Part shown: in pieces, positions 18,253-28,340 of the stretch
Position numbering within the stretch: position 1 is the first letter of the stretch
How the letters are laid out: each line of letters starts with the position of its first letter
Source: DASUXY01 sp035301985
GTDB lineage: Bacteria > Bacillota > Bacilli > Bacillales > Amphibacillaceae
DNA length: 61,020 nt
Direction: 5' to 3'
Assembly: GCA_035301985.1 (NCBI GenBank)
Contig: DATGTE010000014.1
Coordinates: forward strand, 1-61,020
Position numbers and translations under genes: made by a program
Notes under the pieces: model-generated
What the model was told of the DNA's origin: nothing
What the model saw: the letters and a program-made list of their open reading frames with translations, nothing else
Database searches by the model: none

Positions 18253-19857
18253 GTGAAACAATCAAGGAAGTCATTCTTTTCATTAATGGCTCTGCTCACC
18301 ATGCTCAGCTTCACTCTCGTCGCTTGTGCGGGAGATCCAGAAGAAGATGCTACGTCCGATGATGGAAAGGCTGGAGATGGTGATCAAGGTGGCGATCTCA
18401 TCATTTCTGAACATGCCGATATTGTTACATTGGACCCAGCTGGTGAAAATGATAATCCATCGAGTAAAGTTCAAGAGAACATTTATGAAACACTCGTCGA
18501 TCAAGATGAAAATATGGAACTTCAGCCTGGTCTCGCTGAGAGCTGGGAGGATGTAGAAGACGATGTGTGGGAATTTAAACTACGCGAAGGGGTTAAATTC
18601 CATGACGGATCCGATTTCAATGCTGAAGTCGTGAAGGCAAACATCGAACGCGTCCTTGATGAGGATGTTGCTTCTCCAAAAGGTTTTTTATATGAGATGG
18701 TTGAAGAGATTGAAGTCGTCGATGATTATACAGTACGATTTAAGACCAAATATCCTTTTTCACCATTACCAGCACACTTAGCTCATAGTGGTGGAGCGAT
18801 GGTATCCTTAGATGTCATTGAAGAAGATTATGAAGCGATGGAGGACGGCAAAGAACCAGGCTCTGTTGTTAATGAAAAGCCGATTGGTACGAGCTACTTT
18901 AAGCTCGATGAATGGACACCGGGTGAACAAGTTCGTCTTGTGAAAAACGAAGACTATTGGGGTGACAATGCTCTACTTGATTCGGTTACCTTTAAAGTCG
19001 TTGACGAAGATTTGACGCGTGTAGCTGAACTCGAAACAGGAGATACACATATTTCGGATCCACTAAGTCCATCTGATGTCGATCAAGTCGAAAATACTGA
19101 GGGCTTGTTCGTTGAAAAAACACCTGGTGTAAGCTTGTCCTATATCGGTTTTAATGTGGAAAAAGAACCGTTCGACGACCCAAAAGTACGGCAGGCCATT
19201 AACTTAGCGATCGATAAAGAGCAAATCATTGATGGTATTTTGGACGGAGTGGGAATTCCCGCAACCGGACCATTGGCACCAGAAGTACTAGGTTATGATG
19301 AAAGTGTCGAAGGTTTAGAATATGATCCAGAGAAAGCGAAAGAGTTGTTAAAAGAAGCAGGTTATGAAGATGGCTTTAAAACGACAATTTGGACCAATGA
19401 CCAACGCGAGCGTATCGATATGGCTACAAACATTCAAGACCAATTAGAAGAGTTTGGAATTGACGTAGAAGTTGAAACGCTTGAGTGGGGTGCTTATCTC
19501 GAACAAACCGCTGAAGGAAAGCATGATATGTTTGTCCTCGGTTGGTCTACTGTAACAGGTGATGCGGATTACGGATTGTACCCACTTTTCCATTCTGAGA
19601 ATGTAGGGGATCCTGGCAACCGTTCGTTCTTAAAGGATGATGATTTAGATAAGGTTTTAGACGATGCACGTCAAGAATCCGATCCAGATAAACGATTAGA
19701 ACTTTATAAAGAAGCACAAGAGATGTTAACGGACCTTGCTCCGATGTTGTATATCCATCACCAAGAATACTTATTAGGTGTGAGCGATAAAGTAAAAGGA
19801 CTCAAAGTGCTACCAACAGACATTTTTGATCTGCAAGAAACATATATTGAAGAGTAA
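18253..19857 (+). CDS. Peptide ABC transporter substrate-binding lipoprotein (SBP_bac_5)
   Basis: Surface-anchored binding protein of 534 residues of the OppA/DppA/GsiB family. A lipoprotein signal ends at LVAC, followed by an acidic linker. The family segments VQENIYETLVD, WEFKLREGVKFHDGS and VRQAINLAIDKEQI are present. It presumably feeds the divergent permease/ATPase operon that lacks its own binding protein. Start GTG 18253 follows CAGGGGG. A terminator follows directly. Many Asp/Glu residues give it a strongly acidic character. Confidence 0.92.
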   Translation: MKQSRKSFFSLMALLTMLSFTLVACAGDPEEDATSDDGKAGDGDQGGDLIISEHADIVTLDPAGENDNPSSKVQENIYETLVDQDENMELQPGLAESWEDVEDDVWEFKLREGVKFHDGSDFNAEVVKANIERVLDEDVASPKGFLYEMVEEIEVVDDYTVRFKTKYPFSPLPAHLAHSGGAMVSLDVIEEDYEAMEDGKEPGSVVNEKPIGTSYFKLDEWTPGEQVRLVKNEDYWGDNALLDSVTFKVVDEDLTRVAELETGDTHISDPLSPSDVDQVENTEGLFVEKTPGVSLSYIGFNVEKEPFDDPKVRQAINLAIDKEQIIDGILDGVGIPATGPLAPEVLGYDESVEGLEYDPEKAKELLKEAGYEDGFKTTIWTNDQRERIDMATNIQDQLEEFGIDVEVETLEWGAYLEQTAEGKHDMFVLGWSTVTGDADYGLYPLFHSENVGDPGNRSFLKDDDLDKVLDDARQESDPDKRLELYKEAQEMLTDLAPMLYIHHQEYLLGVSDKVKGLKVLPTDIFDLQETYIEE

Positions 19858-19864
19858 TCCATCA

Positions 19865-19904
19865 GAGACAGGCATCGCCAAGCACGTAGATGTCTGTCTT
19901 TTTT
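19865..19904 (+). terminator. Terminator after the binding-protein gene
   Basis: AGACAGGCATC pairs with GATGTCTGTCT (one G-U) and is followed by TTTTTT. Confidence 0.85.
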
Positions 19905-19975
19905 ATCATTCATCACGATGCGATGTCACAAGGGGATCGATAAGTTCACGATGGATACGTTGCAGTAGAAATACG

Positions 19976-20013
19976 ATACCGCCTGCCGACTGTTCCGAAT
20001 CGGCAGGCGGTAT
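19976..20013. terminator. Perfect 14-bp hairpin between convergent genes
   Basis: ATACCGCCTGCCGA (19976-19989) and TCGGCAGGCGGTAT (20000-20013) are perfectly complementary, GC-rich, and followed on the plus strand by ATTTTTA. It probably backs up the preceding terminator or ends the minus-strand MFS transcript. Confidence 0.6.
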
Positions 20014-20066
20014 ATTTTTACGTATGAATGGAATGGCTTTTTCGTTCATGTATGATGAGTTTAGGG

Positions 20067-21443
20067 CTAATGACTCTCTTTGATTCGCCGAGTGAATGGA
20101 TAACGTTTGGACGGCTTTTTACGATAGTGGTATTTGTGATGGACGATGAGCATAATACATCCGCTTGCTAACAACAAGCCACTTGTGACAAAAAACACAG
20201 CAGAAAAACCATACCATCCCGATATCATACCGCCAAATGCTGGCCCAATCACATTTCCTAAAAATCGTAAGCTCGTATTATAACCGAGAACCTCTCCTTG
20301 CATAGACAAGGGAGCCTGTTGGCGAATGTAGGCAATCCGTAAGGGCACAATTCCCCCGATTGAAATACCGAGTAAAAAACGGATAATGATCAGCTGCCAC
20401 ACATGAGTGACAAAGGCCGCTGGTAGATAAACGATTCCCGCCATAAACAATAAACCGATAATGATTTTAATGTAACCAATCCGGTCCCCGAGTTTTCCCC
20501 ACGTCCGCGTCATGACTAAATTACCTAATCCGGCTGCGGAAAAAGCCATCCCTGAGAAAAATGCAAGGCTCGTAACACCATTTAGTGTGGACACATATAG
20601 AGATAAGATAGGCTGAATACTGAAATGAGCAACTTGTACGAGGGTAGAAATAAGCATGACGACGAGTAAGACGGGGTGTTTGATAATGTGCATAATGACT
20701 TCTTTGCTCGAGTAGTCGCGCGTATCGACTTCGTCGGTACGTTGTGGACGTATTTCTTTAATGCCAATGAGAACGATAACCGCCGATAGAAAAATAGCCA
20801 CGGATGTCCATTTGAAAGCAGCTTCATAACCAAATGTATCCGCGAGTACTCCACCAATCAAAGGCCCCATCAAAGTACCTGTAATTCCGCCAGTTTGTAG
20901 AGTGCCGAGCAATCTCCCCGCTACATGTTTAGGAGTTTGCGTGGCGATCAATGCTTGTGACATCGGGATGAACCCCGTGAATACCCCCATGAACAGACGC
21001 AAAAAAAATAGTTCCCAGACGGTTGTGGCGAATCCCATTAATAAAATGGACAGTCCTAAACCAAGGGCGAACATGATGAGCAGTTTTTTTCGGCCGTGTT
21101 TGTCACCGTAACGTCCCCAAATCGGTGAAAAAATAAACGCTGTTAAAAATGTAATGCCAAAAATCCATCCTGACCAATTTTGGACATAAGCATCAGAGAA
21201 ATCCCCAAGCGAGGCAACATAAAGAGATATAAAGGGTAATACCATCGTAATGCTTCCAGAAATAAGGAAGTTAGCAAACCACATAATCACTAAATTACGC
21301 TTCACTTGTAGGTGTTCATTAATGAATGATAACGCCTTCCTTCTATAAAAGTATTTCGATACCCTAAATATATCGGAAAGGTGCTCGAAAGGAAAATGAT
21401 TTGTTTGGCGTGTAGTGGACATATTTTTTATAATCTTTTTCAA
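20067..21443 (-). CDS. MFS transporter (12-TM multidrug type); true start uncertain
   Basis: Major facilitator permease similar to Bacillus YttB-type pumps, with motif A GRYGDKHGRKK after TM2 and motif C-like GPLIGGVLAD in TM5. The open frame gives 458 residues from TTG 21443, but TM1 begins only near residue 50 and no ribosome binding site precedes that TTG or ATG 21422. A promoter (TTGTGA, 17 bp, TATAAA) overlaps the frame's beginning. The only good site, AGAAGGAAGG, is followed in frame by ATT 21323, which would give the usual N-terminus (NEHLQVKRNLVIMW). I report the maximal frame and favour a start near 21323. Confidence 0.8.
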   Translation of the reverse strand: MKKIIKNMSTTRQTNHFPFEHLSDIFRVSKYFYRRKALSFINEHLQVKRNLVIMWFANFLISGSITMVLPFISLYVASLGDFSDAYVQNWSGWIFGITFLTAFIFSPIWGRYGDKHGRKKLLIMFALGLGLSILLMGFATTVWELFFLRLFMGVFTGFIPMSQALIATQTPKHVAGRLLGTLQTGGITGTLMGPLIGGVLADTFGYEAAFKWTSVAIFLSAVIVLIGIKEIRPQRTDEVDTRDYSSKEVIMHIIKHPVLLVVMLISTLVQVAHFSIQPILSLYVSTLNGVTSLAFFSGMAFSAAGLGNLVMTRTWGKLGDRIGYIKIIIGLLFMAGIVYLPAAFVTHVWQLIIIRFLLGISIGGIVPLRIAYIRQQAPLSMQGEVLGYNTSLRFLGNVIGPAFGGMISGWYGFSAVFFVTSGLLLASGCIMLIVHHKYHYRKKPSKRYPFTRRIKESH

Positions 21444-21557
21444 ATGTATTCACAATCGTACGGTATAAGAGGTATAATACATATAACATTGCCACATATT
21501 TGATGATTAACTTTTGCAAACACGCATAATGTAGTAATAACAATATAAAAAGGAGTT

Positions 21558-22497
21558 ATGGATGATGAAACGGATTATGAACATAGCGGTGTTACTCGGG
21601 ATCATCTTTTCTTTGATCATCGGAATCACTACTCCTGTTTTCGCCGTTGACCGAGCTGAAGACGATACAGATGCCATTAATGAAAAGTTAGGTGTACCCA
21701 TCGTTGTCTTGGGGGACACATTGACCAATGCACAAAAGGAGGAAACAAGGAAATTATTAGGTGTTGATGATGCAAGTACTGTCGACGAATATACAGTCGA
21801 TGGTCAAGATATCGCTCATTATATTGATGGGAACCCTAATTCTAGAATGTTTTCTTCTGCTAAAATTACCCGTGAAGAAGAAGGGAAAGGATTAACGATT
21901 AATATTGTCACTCCAGAAAATATTACTGAAGTGACGAATGAAATGTATGCCAATGCTTTGTTAACTGCCGGGGCAGAAAATGCGACGGTCGATGTAGCCT
22001 CACCAGTCAAAGTGACCGGCCACTCTGCTTTAACAGGTATTTACAAAGCATATGACGAGGATGGTGCTGAGCTCGATAAAGAGCGGATGGAGCTTGCGAA
22101 TGATGAACTTGGTGTGGCGACCGACCTTGCGAAAAAAGAAGGTATGAACGAAGAAAAAGTAACCGAACTATTGGCAGAAATAAAAAAAGAAATCGCTGAA
22201 CAAAATCCAGCAACAAAAGAAGATATTGAACGAATCGTTTCCGAGCAGTTGGACAAGCTGGAAATTACGTTAAGTGAAGAGGATCGTCAATTACTGATTA
22301 ACTTATTTGAAAAGATGCGTGAATTGGATATTGATTTTGACCAAGTAAAGGACCAGTTAGAAGATATTTCTTCTAAGGTGAAAAATAAATTAGAGGATTT
22401 AATGGAAGATGAAGGTTTTTGGCAAAAAGTTGAAAACTTCTTTAAAAAGATTATCGAGGCACTTCGTAATTTTATTATAGGAATTCTCGGTGACTAG
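21558..22497 (+). CDS. ypuA: DUF1002 secreted protein (YpuA-like)
   Basis: Secreted protein of 311 residues in the frame from ATG 21562 (AAGGAG 6 nt upstream; the ATG at 21558 is out of frame and the entry start is set to include it only as the site region). A signal peptide of about 29 residues ends at VFA. The DUF1002 core, with LGVPIVVLGDTLT, YTVDGQDIAHYI and TGHSALTGIYKAYD, is followed by a helical, charged C-terminal half rich in Glu/Lys and a final hydrophobic helix. The family is conserved in Bacillus and Clostridium; function unknown. A terminator follows. Confidence 0.85.
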
Positions 22498-22540
22498 AGA
22501 GAATTACAGATCAACGAGCGGATCTGTGCATGTGGATATG

Positions 22541-22572
22541 AAAAAGGGCTCTCTCATGATTGGGCCCTTTTA
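22541..22572 (+). terminator. Terminator after the DUF1002 gene
   Basis: AAAAGGGC (22542-22549) pairs with GCCCTTTT (22564-22571), then TATT. Confidence 0.75.
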
Positions 22573-22640
22573 TTGATGATAAATGGATCGTTTACAATCA
22601 ACGATATTGTAATGTTGTAACGGAATTGGAGTTGAAATGC

Positions 22641-24194
22641 ATGACGACGCAATTGCATCAGGCTACTCAAAAGTGGGCGTTCCTTTTGTTTACCATTGGT
22701 GTGTTTATGGCAGGACTTGATAATGGGATTATTAGTACGGCTATGACAACAATTAACGAGTCATTTAAAGTTCCGCCTTCTTGGGGAGCTTGGTCGATTA
22801 CACTTTATACGCTTGGGATCGCCATCAGTGCACCGATTATCGGTAAGTTAGCCGACCGCTTTGGGCGAAGACGTTTATTTGTAATTGAAATCGCGCTATT
22901 TGGAATCGGATCATTACTTGTTGCTTTGAGTCCAAATTTTACGTTTCTTTTAATTTCGCGATTGCTACAATCATTGGGTGGCGGTGGCATATTTATTATT
23001 GGAAGTGCACACGTATTGGCAACGTTTCCTAAAGAAAAACAAGGGAAGGCCTTAGGGATACTCGGAGGAATGCACGGTCTTTCAGCTGTAATTGGGCCTA
23101 ATTTGGGAGCTGTTATTTTACATATTACAGGTGTTTGGCAGTGGATGTTTTTAATCAATATTCCGATTGCGATATTGTTAGTCGTTTTTGGTTGGTTAAA
23201 AATTCCCGAATCTAAACCAAATACGACCGCTCCAATCGATATGGTTGGGACCGTTTTGTTATCCATCGCCATCTTATCCTTTATGTATGGAATAACGAGC
23301 TTAGATGGTCAGTCGCTCGTTAAAAATATAACGAATATACATGTGTGGCCCTTTTTACTATTCGGTTTGTTATTATTTATCCTATTTATTATTCATGAGC
23401 GCAATGTGGAAGAGCGAAATGGTGATCCGATTGTATCTTATTCCCTATTGACGAAAAGATTGTTTCAAATTACTCTTTTTTTAGGGTTATTGTCGGGTGG
23501 CTTTTTAGCTGGAATTATTTTTATTCCTGCTTATGTAGAGCAAGTGTTACAAGTTCCTGTTGAAAATGCAGGATTTTGGTTAACGCCGCTCGCCTTATCT
23601 TCCGGGATTGGAGCAGGATTAGGGGGATATTTAACCGATAAGTATGGGGCTGCAAAAACATTAATCGTAGCAGGTGTCATGGGTGTAGCAGGCTTCTTGC
23701 TTTTCCCATTCGTCGTGTCGGGCTTTCCTACATTTGTTGTAGCGAGTATATTAGCCGGAGTAGGTTTAGGTATTTTACTCGGTGCTCCGTTAAATGTACT
23801 CGTTGGCGAAAGTGCTCAACATAAGGAGCAAGGATCAGCTCTTGGTACATTATCACTTATTCGCCAAATCGGTTTAACTTTATTTCCGACAATCTTTGCG
23901 GGCTTCATGACACGGGGATATGGGCAGCTCGACCCTGTATTAAAAGAAACATACGGTGATGACTTCTTTCACGGTGAACAAATACGTGAAGACCGGGTTG
24001 GTGAGTTAATCGAATGGGTGGGTATGATTGATAACCCCAATCTTCGTACTGACATACTGGATACCATTTCAACGGTCATGAAAGATGGATTTTCATTTAT
24101 GTTTATCACCGCTGGACTCATGTCAGCTATTGTTGTATGCATCGGCATCTGGTTATCTTTAAAACAAAAACGAAAGAACGAGGTCGGATCATAA
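22641..24194 (+). CDS. MFS transporter, DHA2 family (14-TM drug:H+ antiporter)
   Basis: Drug efflux permease of about 517 residues with 14 predicted TM segments (EmrB/QacA-like). TM1 carries FMAGLDNGIISTAMTTI (the DHA2 motif D region), motif A is GKLADRFGRRR, and motif C GPNLGAVI lies in TM5. ATG 22641 is chosen because TTGGAG lies 9 nt upstream; the frame is open to 22560 but that part overlaps the preceding terminator. Substrate unknown. A terminator follows. Confidence 0.9.
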   Translation: MTTQLHQATQKWAFLLFTIGVFMAGLDNGIISTAMTTINESFKVPPSWGAWSITLYTLGIAISAPIIGKLADRFGRRRLFVIEIALFGIGSLLVALSPNFTFLLISRLLQSLGGGGIFIIGSAHVLATFPKEKQGKALGILGGMHGLSAVIGPNLGAVILHITGVWQWMFLINIPIAILLVVFGWLKIPESKPNTTAPIDMVGTVLLSIAILSFMYGITSLDGQSLVKNITNIHVWPFLLFGLLLFILFIIHERNVEERNGDPIVSYSLLTKRLFQITLFLGLLSGGFLAGIIFIPAYVEQVLQVPVENAGFWLTPLALSSGIGAGLGGYLTDKYGAAKTLIVAGVMGVAGFLLFPFVVSGFPTFVVASILAGVGLGILLGAPLNVLVGESAQHKEQGSALGTLSLIRQIGLTLFPTIFAGFMTRGYGQLDPVLKETYGDDFFHGEQIREDRVGELIEWVGMIDNPNLRTDILDTISTVMKDGFSFMFITAGLMSAIVVCIGIWLSLKQKRKNEVGS

Positions 24195-24236
24195 TCGAAA
24201 ATTTTGTCGCATTCTTTACATAGGTGACCATACAGG

Positions 24237-24270
24237 CCCTGAATCGAGTGATGATTCAGGGTTTTCGTTA
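24237..24270 (+). terminator. Terminator after the DHA2 transporter
   Basis: Perfect 9-bp stem CCCTGAATC / GATTCAGGG (24237-24261) followed by TTTTCGTT. Confidence 0.8.
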
Positions 24271-24400
24271 TTCTAAAGCGATAGAAAGTCGTATCGAGAT
24301 GAAAAGATGATATAATATTCTTACGATTCCCAAAGCCTACCTGTATATTGGAGATCAATAGATGTCAAACCATTTATCAGAAAAATCCCATTAAAAAGAC

Positions 24401-24429
24401 TTGTGAAAAGAACGGAAGTATTATATACT
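24401..24429 (+). promoter_or_regulatory. Promoter of the appDFABC-like operon
   Basis: TTGTGA (24401-24406), 17-bp spacer, TATACT (24424-24429), about 65 nt before the first start codon. A stretch AATTTTGAAAAAGTC just downstream is a weak match (four mismatches) to the CodY box; B. subtilis app is known to respond to CodY, but I do not rely on this match. Confidence 0.6.
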
Positions 24430-24493
24430 GAATACGCGCAAATTTTGAAAAAGTCAAAAATCATTCCTTTTACGATAGAAAGGAGTAAAAACA

Positions 24494-25528
24494 TTGAGTC
24501 CAATTCAACAGCATGACAACTTATTAACAATTAATCATCTGCACACAGGTTTTTATATCGATGGTGAACTCCATCATGCAGTCGTTGATGTTAGTTTACA
24601 CGTGAAACCGCAAGAAGTCGTTTGTGTCGTTGGCGAATCGGGATGCGGTAAGAGTGTGATGTCACTTTCGATTATGCGCTTACTTCCAAAATTAACAGCC
24701 AAAATTTCTCAAGGGGAAATTTTATTGAACGGTGAAGATTTACTTATGAAAACAGAGCGAGAGATGAATGCGGTCCGTGGGAAAGATATCGCGATGATTT
24801 TCCAAGAGCCGATGACAGCGCTAAACCCTGTCTTTACAATCGGTTCACAATTGCAGGAAGTGTTATTTAATCATTTGGATATCGATAAAAAGACAGCGCG
24901 AAGCCGAGCGGTTGAGTTGTTAAAACAAGTCGGTATACCACGTCCAGAGCAAATCATCGATGAATATCCCCATCAACTGTCTGGCGGAATGCGTCAAAGG
25001 GTGATGATTGCGATAGCGATTGCACTTCATCCTAAGCTTTTAATTGCTGATGAGCCGACGACAGCTCTTGATGTGACCGTTCAGGCGCAAATTTTAGAAC
25101 TGATGAAAGAGATTCAAGAACGGGATAATATGGCGATTTTATTAATCACACATGATTTAGGTGTCGTTGCAGAAATGGCAGATCGGGTAGTCGTCATGTA
25201 TGCCGGTCAAGTGATTGAAAGCGCTTACGTAAATGAGCTGTTTATCAATCCACAGCACCCGTATACGCAATCGTTATTAAATAGTATTCCACGGATGGAG
25301 GAGGAAGTTGATAAGTTAGACACGATTCGTGGTGTCGTTCCAGCAATCGATCAGATGCCTGCCATCGGCTGTCGGTTCAGAGATCGCTGTCCTAAAGCTT
25401 TTGATGACTGTAAGCAAGTATCCCCACAGCTCGCACAGCTCGATCAAGGTCATTTAGCGAGATGTCTCCTCTACAAACAATGTTATCCCCAAGATGCACT
25501 ACATAAACATGAGGAGGTCAGCTCATGA
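24494..25528 (+). CDS. appD: Oligopeptide ABC transporter ATP-binding protein AppD
   Basis: ATPase of 344 residues. Walker A GESGCGKS is at residues 47-54, signature LSGGMRQRVMIAIAI, Walker B LLIADEPTTALDVT, and LLITHDLGVV. The C-terminal peptide-transporter domain contains IGCRFRDRCPKAF. Start TTG 24494 follows AAAGGAG. It heads a five-gene operon in the order D-F-A-B-C, the order of B. subtilis appDFABC, and its stop overlaps the next start (ATGA). Confidence 0.9.
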   Translation: MSPIQQHDNLLTINHLHTGFYIDGELHHAVVDVSLHVKPQEVVCVVGESGCGKSVMSLSIMRLLPKLTAKISQGEILLNGEDLLMKTEREMNAVRGKDIAMIFQEPMTALNPVFTIGSQLQEVLFNHLDIDKKTARSRAVELLKQVGIPRPEQIIDEYPHQLSGGMRQRVMIAIAIALHPKLLIADEPTTALDVTVQAQILELMKEIQERDNMAILLITHDLGVVAEMADRVVVMYAGQVIESAYVNELFINPQHPYTQSLLNSIPRMEEEVDKLDTIRGVVPAIDQMPAIGCRFRDRCPKAFDDCKQVSPQLAQLDQGHLARCLLYKQCYPQDALHKHEEVSS

Positions 25529-26541
25529 AGCAAGTAGTGGAAAAAGATCAGCGACCTTTTCAGACGGATCAAGACAACCTTTTAAAAGTGATGAATTTAA
25601 AAAAATATTATCCGATTACCGCCGGATTTTTCCGCCGTAAAGTTGGTGAAGTAAAAGCCGTCGACGATATTTCGTTAACGCTTAAAAAAGGTGAAACATT
25701 TGGACTTGTCGGTGAATCCGGATGTGGAAAGTCTACGGCTGGAAGAGCTATTTTACGATTGACTGATGTTACCGATGGGCGCATCATTTTTGATGGTGAA
25801 GACATCACACATGTGAAAGGTGAGAAACTGCGCAAGGTGCGCAAACATTTCCAAATGGTTTTTCAGGACCCGTATGCGTCGTTAAATACGAAAATGATGG
25901 TCGGCCATATCGTTAGTGAACCGCTTGTCAATTATACAAAAAAGTCCTATAAGGTATTGAAAGGTGAAGTCATTGATTTAATTAAACGGGTCGGACTACG
26001 CGAAGAAGACTACTATAAATATCCCCATGAATTTTCCGGTGGACAGCGCCAACGGATTGGTATTGCCCGCGCGTTGGCACTGAAACCAAAATTGATCGTT
26101 GCGGATGAGCCTGTCAGTGCTCTGGACGTTTCGATTCAATCACAAGTGTTAAATTTAATGAAGGATTTACAGGAAGAATTTAATCTAACGTATTTGTTTA
26201 TTGCCCACGATTTAAGCGTTGTGAAACATATGAGCGACCGTATCGGCGTGATGTATTTAGGAAATATCGTTGAAGTGGGTGAAAAAAACTCTATTTACCG
26301 GGAACCGTTACATCCTTATACAAAAGCATTAACGTCGGCGATTCCTGAACCGAACCCTCTGCATAAAAAGGAGCGGATCATCTTAGAAGGGGATGTCCCG
26401 AGTCCACAAAATCCACCATCCGGCTGTGTATTTCACACCCGTTGTCCTGTCGCGATGCCACAATGTAGTGAAGTTATTCCTTCCTTAAGGGAGGTGAGGC
26501 CGAATCATCACGTCGCTTGTTTATTGTATGAGGATGAGTAA
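25525..26541 (+). CDS. appF: Oligopeptide ABC transporter ATP-binding protein AppF
   Basis: Second ATPase, 338 residues, with Walker A GESGCGKST, signature FSGGQRQRIGIARAL, Walker B LIVADEPVSALDVS and FIAHDLSVV. The C-terminus has SGCVFHTRCPVAM and a late Cys. ATG 25525 overlaps the appD stop by 4 nt and follows GAGGTCAGCTC, so translation is coupled. It forms a heterodimer with AppD by family knowledge. Confidence 0.9.
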   Translation: MKQVVEKDQRPFQTDQDNLLKVMNLKKYYPITAGFFRRKVGEVKAVDDISLTLKKGETFGLVGESGCGKSTAGRAILRLTDVTDGRIIFDGEDITHVKGEKLRKVRKHFQMVFQDPYASLNTKMMVGHIVSEPLVNYTKKSYKVLKGEVIDLIKRVGLREEDYYKYPHEFSGGQRQRIGIARALALKPKLIVADEPVSALDVSIQSQVLNLMKDLQEEFNLTYLFIAHDLSVVKHMSDRIGVMYLGNIVEVGEKNSIYREPLHPYTKALTSAIPEPNPLHKKERIILEGDVPSPQNPPSGCVFHTRCPVAMPQCSEVIPSLREVRPNHHVACLLYEDE

Positions 26542-26577
26542 CGTATAAAAAAAGTGAATCATAAGGGGGACATAGCC

Positions 26578-28299
26578 TTGAAAAGAAAAAGTTTTTTTCT
26601 TCTCGCCATCATGTTTGTTTTTTCATTATTTGTCATTGCCTGTGGAGATACGACTTCGAAAGATAAAGGAGATCAAAAAGAAGATCGTGGAAAAAATGAA
26701 GGGGATGCGAAGATCGATGAAAACGGTGTGCTCAATTACGCTGTTGACCAAGCGCCTGAAGGCCTGTTTATTTCAGGATTTGCCGGCAGTGCGATTGATA
26801 GTGAAGTGAACGACTTTATTCACGATGATTTAGTTACCGTAAATGAAAATATGGAATATGAGCCAAACTTAGCGAGCTGGGAGACGGAAGATAACAAAGT
26901 GTATACCTTTACACTTGAAGAAGGTGTGAAGTGGCATAATGGTGAAGAATTAACCATGGAAGATTGGGAATTTACCATTGAAGTGATCGCTCATCAAGAC
27001 TATGATGGGCCGCGTTTTAATTACGTACAGGAGATTGAAGGGGCCGATGAATATCGTAAAGGAGAGGCCGATTCAATTTCTGGATTTGAAGTGAAAGATC
27101 CGTATACGGCTGTCATTACTTTTAAAGAAGCGAAAGTGAATAACTTGGAAAACCTATGGACGAAGCCGATGCCGAAGAAGGAGCTGGAAGATATTCCGGT
27201 GAAGGATTTATCATCTGCACCTGAAGTACGCGAACATCCCGTAGGACTCGGACCATTTAAAGTGAAGGAAATTATGGAAGGAGAATATGTCAGTTTAGAA
27301 CGCTTTGATGATTATTGGAAGGGTAAGCCGAAACTAGCGGAAGTGATGATAAAGGTAATCGATCCATCATTGACGATCGGGGCATTGCAAAATGGGGAAG
27401 TCAATTTAATGGAGATTCGTCCTGATGACGTGGAAGAGTTGGAGAAGTTTGATCATATTCAGATTGAAGAGCATGCTGGCTTAGGATACTCTTACGTCGC
27501 GTTTCGCTTCGGTCATTATGACAAGGATGAAGGGACAGCTGTCGCCAATTTTGATAAATACGAAAATAAAGAGTTGCGGCAAGCGATGTTTTATGCTCTT
27601 GACCGTGAATCACTCGTCAACTCGTATTTAGCTGGAAAAGCTACCATTGTCAATACACCGATTCCGTCGGTACATTGGATTGCAGCTGATGAATCAGAGC
27701 TTACGCAGTATGATTATGATCCGGAAAAAGCAAAAGAACTGCTCGATGAAGCGGGCTATAAAGATGTCGATGGGGATGGCTTTCGCGAAGATCCGAATGG
27801 AGATGAGTTTGTCGTTAAGTTTAGCCATTATGCCGGACCAGCTGCTTTTGAAGGGCGTACACAGGCGATTATGCAAAATTGGGAAGATGTCGGCTTGAAA
27901 ACAGAATTAGCATCCGGACAGCTGATTGAATTTAACACGTACAACGAAATGAAAGATAATGATGATAAAAATATTGAAGTGTTTTTTGGCTCGTGGCTCG
28001 TGGGATCAGACCCAGACCCATCAGGTTTGTGGCATAGTACGGCTGAGTGGAATTATGGACGGTGGGTCAATGAAGAATCCGATGAATTACTCGAAGATGG
28101 CTTGAGTGAAGCTTCATTTGATGAAGAATATCGAAAAAATGTGTATATTGACTGGCAAAAATTATTCAATGAAGAATTACCAGCCTTACCACTTTGGGAA
28201 AACTTGGACTTATACGGTATGAACGAAGAAGTGCAAGGTGTCGTAATTGATGCAAATGGCTTACGTGAACCACACGAGTGGTATATTCAGGCTGACTAA
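26578..28299 (+). CDS. appA: Oligopeptide-binding lipoprotein AppA
   Basis: SBP_bac_5 family surface lipoprotein of about 573 residues. The signal peptide ends at FVIAC and is followed by a Lys/Asp/Glu-rich linker. Family segments include YTFTLEEGVKWHNGE, LRQAMFYALDRESL and YDPEKAKELLDEAGY. TTG 26578 is preferred because AAGGGGGA lies 7 nt upstream; GTG 26554 has no site. Third position in the operon matches B. subtilis app. A calcium-loop-like DVDGDGFREDPNGDE segment near residue 400 is common in this subgroup. Confidence 0.88.
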   Translation: MKRKSFFLLAIMFVFSLFVIACGDTTSKDKGDQKEDRGKNEGDAKIDENGVLNYAVDQAPEGLFISGFAGSAIDSEVNDFIHDDLVTVNENMEYEPNLASWETEDNKVYTFTLEEGVKWHNGEELTMEDWEFTIEVIAHQDYDGPRFNYVQEIEGADEYRKGEADSISGFEVKDPYTAVITFKEAKVNNLENLWTKPMPKKELEDIPVKDLSSAPEVREHPVGLGPFKVKEIMEGEYVSLERFDDYWKGKPKLAEVMIKVIDPSLTIGALQNGEVNLMEIRPDDVEELEKFDHIQIEEHAGLGYSYVAFRFGHYDKDEGTAVANFDKYENKELRQAMFYALDRESLVNSYLAGKATIVNTPIPSVHWIAADESELTQYDYDPEKAKELLDEAGYKDVDGDGFREDPNGDEFVVKFSHYAGPAAFEGRTQAIMQNWEDVGLKTELASGQLIEFNTYNEMKDNDDKNIEVFFGSWLVGSDPDPSGLWHSTAEWNYGRWVNEESDELLEDGLSEASFDEEYRKNVYIDWQKLFNEELPALPLWENLDLYGMNEEVQGVVIDANGLREPHEWYIQAD

Positions 28300-28340
28300 A
28301 AAGTCACTCTTAAGAAACTGCAAGATAAGGAGATATGAAC

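Noticed and set aside
22805..23272. A 155-codon antisense frame in the DHA2 transporter gene.
   Set aside because: Shadow frame; the plus-strand gene has clear DHA2 motifs throughout this stretch.
24441..24455. CodY-box-like AATTTTGAAAAAGTC downstream of the app promoter.
   Set aside because: Four mismatches including the central C and G; too weak in AT-rich DNA to list as a site.
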